IMG/VR virus record: IMGVR_UViG_3300031857_000047
Coordinates: 46,956-110,955 of that record
Direction: 5' to 3' (one strand)
Length of the DNA: 64,000 bases
Source: a virus
Below, piece by piece: positions 59,707 to 64,000 of the stretch (position 1 is its first letter; each line of letters starts with the position of its first letter). The notes beneath the pieces are model-generated. The model ran no database searches. It saw only the letters and a program-made list of their open reading frames with translations, and was not told where the DNA came from. A program made the position numbers and the translations under genes.

Positions 59707-62700
59707 ATGACCACAACCTCTAGACAAAATAACTTAATCTTAAATGAAGATTGGACTAGAATCTATCAGACTTTCAAAAGTGCTGACTTCAAAAGCTACG
59801 ACTTTGAAAATCTTCGTAGAGTTATTATTGCCTATTTCCGTGAAAACTATCCTGAAGATTTTAACGACTACATTGAAAGTTCTGAATATCTAGCACTAAT
59901 TGATGCAATTGCATTTTTAGGACAAAGTCTTGCTTTTCGTATAGACCTAGCCAGTAGAGAAAACTTTATTGAATTAGCCGAACGCAAAGAAAGTGTTCTA
60001 CGTCTTGCAAAAATGCTTAGTTATAATGCCAAAAGAAATATCGCATCTAAAGGGTTATTGAAGTTTGATACTGTAAGCACTACCGAATCGGTTCTAGACA
60101 ACAACGGAAAAAATCTTGCTCAACAGACTATTGTGTGGAATGACCCTACTAATTCTAACTGGGCTGAACAATTTATCACTGTATTAAATGCATCAATGGC
60201 TGATAATACAGTGTTTGGTCGTAGTCAAGGCACATCTGTAATTGACGACATTGCTACAGACCAATATAGATTTAGAACAGCATCAACCGATGTGCCAATC
60301 TTTACATTTACAAAGATCGTTGCTGGAAGAAGTATGACGTTTGAATTAGTTAGTACAGGGTTCAAAGGCAAAGAAGAATTGTATGAAGAACCACCAGTAC
60401 CTGGTAATCAACTAGGATTTGTATATAGGAATGATGGAAAAGGCGGCACTAGTTCAAACACTGGATTTTTCTTAATGTTTAAACAAGGCAGTTTAGAACT
60501 TGCAGATTTTTCAATAGATGTACCTACAACTAACGAATTAATAGCCATCGATAGTAACAATATCAATAATGACGATATTTGGCTGTACTCATTAAACTCA
60601 TTAGGCGCACAGTTAAATGAATGGACTAAGGTATCGTCTTTGATAGGAAACAATATTTCTTATAACAGTATTGAATCCAACATTAGAAATATATATTCGG
60701 TAATCACTAAAGAAAATGACAGAGTTGACCTAGCATTCTCCGATGGTGTTTACGGAAATTTGCCCTCTGGTGCATTTAGAGTCTATTACAGGATTAGCAA
60801 TGGCCTAGTTTATCAAATTGCGCCTAGCGAAATGCGAGGAATTAGTATAGCTGTTCCTTATATTAATAAGTCTGGAGTAAGACATACACTAACAATAACT
60901 TTGAGTTTAAAATATACAGTGAGTTCGTCGTCGGCCTCAGAGTCAGTAGCATCAATTAGACAAAACGCACCAGCACAATATTACACACAAAATAGAATGA
61001 TTACCGGTGAAGATTATAATCTTGCACCACTTTCTTCCTCACAAAATATATTAAAAGTAAAAGCTATCAATCGAGTTTCAAGCGGAATAAGCAGAAACTT
61101 TGATCTAATTGATGCCAGCGGAAAATATTCAAATGTTAATGTTTTTGCTTCAGACGGCCTTATCTACAAAGATGAAATAGAAAGATCACTGGCCTTTAAG
61201 TATTCTAATAGAATCGATATTATTAATTTTATTAAAAATAGCATTGAACCAATTTTTACCGCAACAGATATCTATAATTTTTATCTAACTAAGTTTGATA
61301 AAATTTTGTTTACAGATATTAATTACAGATGGACTCAACTAACTACCGACGTTAATAGTTCTACAGGTTATTTTTACAATAGTATAGATTCTACAATTTT
61401 AAAAGTGGGAACATATACCACAAGTACATTAAAATATGCAAATTCTGAAGCATTGATTAAATTCACAGCCCCAGAAGGTAAATCTTTTAAAAGAGGCAAA
61501 CTAGTAGATACCAACGCCTCTGATCCAGAACAAACTAATTTATTATGGACTAAGATTATTAAAGTAGTTGGAGATGGTACTAATGCCGGTAGAGGTGTAT
61601 TGAGTACAGGATTAGGTCCAGTTCAGTTCAGTGATGTGATTCCTACAGGTGCAATTGCAACTAGAATTATTCCAAAATTTGTTTCAAATTTAACTGCGGG
61701 ATTAGAATTAGAAATGACAAATTTGTTATTTTCAAATTTAAATTTTGGATTAAGGTATTCTATAATTGAATCGTCATGGAAGTTAATTACCTCTGCCAAT
61801 TTAAATTTATTAGATAATTTTAATCTTGGTAAATCGGGAGACACGTCTAACAGCAGTTTAGATTCGTCTTGGATTATTGCATTCATTAAAGAAGCAGACG
61901 AATATTTTGTAAGAATTCGTGGACTTGATTATATATTTGGAAGCCTTGAAGAAAACAGATTTTATTTTGATTCAGCGCAAAAAACTTATGACAGTAAAAC
62001 AGGCAACGTAATAAAAGATCAAGTTAATGTGTTAAGTATAAATCCTGATAGTAATTTATTAGGTCCGTTAAAACAAGACATTATCTTTGAAATTAGTGAT
62101 ACGATAAAATACGATGACGGATACCAAAGTACCAACGAACTAAAAATAGCGTTTTCTGATACCGATGACGACGGAGTAATTGATAATCCTGAAGCATTTG
62201 AACAGATTGTGGGAACTGATCTAGCTCTCAATTATTTGTTTTTTAAACAATCTACAGATATTGCAGGAAATACAATAAAAGAATATGTAGATAACAGTGA
62301 TAATCATATTACTATTGTTCAGAAAGAAAGTCTAGTAAACGTTAACAATTATAATAACGGAGATTTAATATATTTTTATAACAGCGATGAAAATGTTATA
62401 AAGCGAGTAGATAGAACAACAAATACATTGATATTAGAAAGTACCTATCAAGCAAATATTGGTCGTGCCGGATTGAAATTTCAGTACGTACACAATGCCA
62501 ACGTTGATCGAAGAATTGATCCAAGTTCTAGTAATATTATAGATGTATACCTATTAACAAGAAGTTATAATACCGCTTTTAGAAATTATCTAGCAGGAGT
62601 TGGAACTGAACCCGAAGCACCAAATAGTGATAGTCTGAGAATAAGTTTTGGTTCTAATTTAGATTTGATAAAATCTATTAGTGACGAAATTATATATCAT

Positions 62701-63108
62701 CCTGTAACTTATAAAGTTCTTTTTGGGCCTACGGCAGACGTAAAGTTGCAGGCAAAATTTAAAGTGGTAAAAAATACCAACAGATTAATCAATGATAACG
62801 ATTTAAAAGTTAGGATTATTAATTCAATAAATGAATTTTTTGATATTAATAATTGGGATTTTGGAGATAAATTTTATGTTAGCGAACTGATAACTTATAT
62901 TGTTAATACTGTTTCTCCTAATATTAGTAATATTGCTATTCTTCCAAGACAGCTAACACAATCGTTTGGTAGTTTATTTGAGATACAAAGCAGAGTAGAT
63001 GAAATTTTTGTCAGCGGAGCAACAGTGGACGATATAGAAATCGTTTCCTCTCTTTCAGCATCCGAACTTAGAATTTCTTCTGATGAAATCATATCGAGTA
63101 CAAATTAA
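59707..63108 (+). CDS. 6: Baseplate wedge protein gp6
   Basis: 1133 aa, much longer than T4 gp6 (660). N-terminus LNEDWTRIYQTFKSADFKSY, then RVIIAYFRENYPEDFNDYIE, SSEYLALIDAIAFLGQSLAF and RIDLASRENFIELAERKESV are typical gp6. IAPSEMRGISIAVPYIN, near 375, begins the second conserved part. The C-terminal part (YHPVTYKVLFGPTADVKLQA, NSINEFFDINNWDFGDKFYV, EIQSRVDEIFVSGATVDDIE) is the gp6/J-like wedge core that forms the dimer around the hub. The extra length lies in the middle, between about 450 and 950. Confidence 0.93.
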   Translation: MTTTSRQNNLILNEDWTRIYQTFKSADFKSYDFENLRRVIIAYFRENYPEDFNDYIESSEYLALIDAIAFLGQSLAFRIDLASRENFIELAERKESVLRLAKMLSYNAKRNIASKGLLKFDTVSTTESVLDNNGKNLAQQTIVWNDPTNSNWAEQFITVLNASMADNTVFGRSQGTSVIDDIATDQYRFRTASTDVPIFTFTKIVAGRSMTFELVSTGFKGKEELYEEPPVPGNQLGFVYRNDGKGGTSSNTGFFLMFKQGSLELADFSIDVPTTNELIAIDSNNINNDDIWLYSLNSLGAQLNEWTKVSSLIGNNISYNSIESNIRNIYSVITKENDRVDLAFSDGVYGNLPSGAFRVYYRISNGLVYQIAPSEMRGISIAVPYINKSGVRHTLTITLSLKYTVSSSSASESVASIRQNAPAQYYTQNRMITGEDYNLAPLSSSQNILKVKAINRVSSGISRNFDLIDASGKYSNVNVFASDGLIYKDEIERSLAFKYSNRIDIINFIKNSIEPIFTATDIYNFYLTKFDKILFTDINYRWTQLTTDVNSSTGYFYNSIDSTILKVGTYTTSTLKYANSEALIKFTAPEGKSFKRGKLVDTNASDPEQTNLLWTKIIKVVGDGTNAGRGVLSTGLGPVQFSDVIPTGAIATRIIPKFVSNLTAGLELEMTNLLFSNLNFGLRYSIIESSWKLITSANLNLLDNFNLGKSGDTSNSSLDSSWIIAFIKEADEYFVRIRGLDYIFGSLEENRFYFDSAQKTYDSKTGNVIKDQVNVLSINPDSNLLGPLKQDIIFEISDTIKYDDGYQSTNELKIAFSDTDDDGVIDNPEAFEQIVGTDLALNYLFFKQSTDIAGNTIKEYVDNSDNHITIVQKESLVNVNNYNNGDLIYFYNSDENVIKRVDRTTNTLILESTYQANIGRAGLKFQYVHNANVDRRIDPSSSNIIDVYLLTRSYNTAFRNYLAGVGTEPEAPNSDSLRISFGSNLDLIKSISDEIIYHPVTYKVLFGPTADVKLQAKFKVVKNTNRLINDNDLKVRIINSINEFFDINNWDFGDKFYVSELITYIVNTVSPNISNIAILPRQLTQSFGSLFEIQSRVDEIFVSGATVDDIEIVSSLSASELRISSDEIISSTN

Positions 63109-63110
63109 AA

Positions 63111-64000
63111 ATGGCAGATAAATTTTTTCCAGATAGTCAACTTCCTATAAGAAAGACATTAGATCTCTTGCCTCAGATTTTTCAAACTGAAGCAAACTCA
63201 AAGTTTCTTGCAGGAGCTCTAGACCCGTTGGTTCAACCGGGTGTCTTAGAAAAGAAAGTAGGATACATTGGCAAAAGATACGGGAAAACGTACAAACCTA
63301 ATGAGATCTATCTAGACACAGATCAAACTTTGCGCAGTCGGTATCAATTAGAGCCCGGCGTTGTTGTAGAAACAGATGGCAAAATTAAAAATTTCTATGA
63401 TTATCTAGACTTTAAAAATCAATTAAAGTTTTTTAATAATAGTGAAGAGCGAGATGATCTAATTACAGCTCAGGAACATTATACTTGGTCACCGCCTATA
63501 GATTGGGATAAGTTTGTAAACTATAGAGAATACTATTGGGCACCAGACGGACCGCCCCCTATCAAGATTCTAGGCCAAGCTCAAAATATTACTAGCACCT
63601 ATCGAGTAGGTCTCGGTGTGGGCAGCGTTTATATCTTCACTCCTGACGGACTAACAAATAATCCAACCTTAACATTATATCGAGGACAAACATATAAGTT
63701 TCAGGTTAATGTTCCGGGAAATCCTTTATTATTTAGAACTACAATTGATACAGGCACATTACTTTACAATCCTGATTTTCAATATTCTAAAGGACAATTA
63801 GTTGTCTTTGATAGCAAATTATGGAAAGCAAAAAATAATATAACCGGCAACGACGGTAGTACCATTGATGAAAATACCGACGACTGGGAATTTGTTGATT
63901 TTACCGCTGTATCATCATCCGCATTAAATTATACAAAGGGTATAACAAATTCAGGAATTGAAAACGGAACCATCACTTTTGAAGTTCCGTTAAATGCTCC
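63111..64000 (+). CDS. Large virion structural protein, partial at window end (position of gp7)
   Basis: ATG at 63111, two bases after gp6. The frame is open for 296 codons to the window end. The N-terminus, MADKFFPDSQLPIRKTLDLL then PQIFQTEANSKFLAGALDPL and VGYIGKRYGKTYKPNEIYLD, matches the start of a very large structural protein that I recall following gp6 in T4-type cyanophages. Around residues 222-265, YSKGQLVVFDSKLWKAKNNI followed by W and F resembles the CBM-like modules of the giant fibres. In T4 the next wedge gene is gp7, so it may fill that place, but sequence similarity to gp7 cannot be judged here. Confidence 0.8.
   Translation, partial: MADKFFPDSQLPIRKTLDLLPQIFQTEANSKFLAGALDPLVQPGVLEKKVGYIGKRYGKTYKPNEIYLDTDQTLRSRYQLEPGVVVETDGKIKNFYDYLDFKNQLKFFNNSEERDDLITAQEHYTWSPPIDWDKFVNYREYYWAPDGPPPIKILGQAQNITSTYRVGLGVGSVYIFTPDGLTNNPTLTLYRGQTYKFQVNVPGNPLLFRTTIDTGTLLYNPDFQYSKGQLVVFDSKLWKAKNNITGNDGSTIDENTDDWEFVDFTAVSSSALNYTKGITNSGIENGTITFEVPLNA

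Overview
The window comes from the genome of a lytic, contractile-tailed phage of the T4 superfamily, most like the marine and freshwater T4-type myoviruses of cyanobacteria and SAR11-like hosts. The DNA is AT-rich and almost fully coding. It encodes recognisable T4-type gp20, gp21, gp22, gp23, gp26, gp46, gp47, gp48, gp53, gp55, gp5, gp25 and gp6, and carries octamers resembling T4 late promoters (TATAAATA and relatives) at transcription-unit starts. No integrase, tRNA, photosynthesis gene or host chromosomal gene was seen, and the host cannot be named from this window.

Layout. (1) 1-34.5 kb, minus strand: a very large adhesion region. It holds three giant fibre-like proteins (>1770, 2776 and 1815 aa) built from CBM5/12-like modules, beta-helix segments and Asp-box (BNR) repeats, about a dozen small beta-rich virion proteins, and two accessory cassettes. 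The first cassette is GT9-type glycosyltransferase, two tandem SGNH hydrolases and a NodU-type carbamoyltransferase. The second is three extraordinarily Cys/Gly-rich putative adhesins interleaved with two proteins ending in a tail-assembly-chaperone-like domain. (2) 34.6-41.4 kb, minus: head morphogenesis in T4 order, gp20, small proteins, prohead-core-like protein, gp21, gp22, gp23, then a terminator. (3) 41.4-46 kb: a tape measure with a C-terminal muralytic-type domain (minus), and divergently gp26 (plus), followed by a -1-frame extension that has no start codon of its own. (4) 46-48.7 kb, minus: two proteins with gp21-type cleavage sites at the N-terminus, probable internal head proteins. 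(5) 48.7-49.25 kb: an unassigned region rich in hairpins and tiny open frames. (6) 49.25-53.6 kb, minus: GIY-YIG nuclease, a small protein, gp46, gp47 and the late sigma factor gp55. (7) 53.7-64 kb, plus: baseplate operon gp48-gp53-hub-like-gp5-gp25-gp6 and the start of a large structural protein.

How it fits together. gp55 would direct RNA polymerase to the TAAATA-type late promoters. gp46/47 supply the recombination nuclease. gp20-23 with the core proteins build and mature the head, and the plus-strand operon builds the baseplate. gp5 here has no lysozyme domain, so the muralytic domain on the tape measure may do that job. The most interesting observation is a complete-looking programmed -1 frameshift signal at the end of gp26: a T TTT TTC slippery heptamer, a 5-nt spacer and a 7-bp stem. 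It would produce a gp26-extension fusion like the G/GT and E/E' tail-assembly chaperones of lambda and P2, beside a divergently transcribed tape measure. Other leads are the Cys-rich adhesins, the capsid-targeting signals and the 48.7-49.25 kb region.
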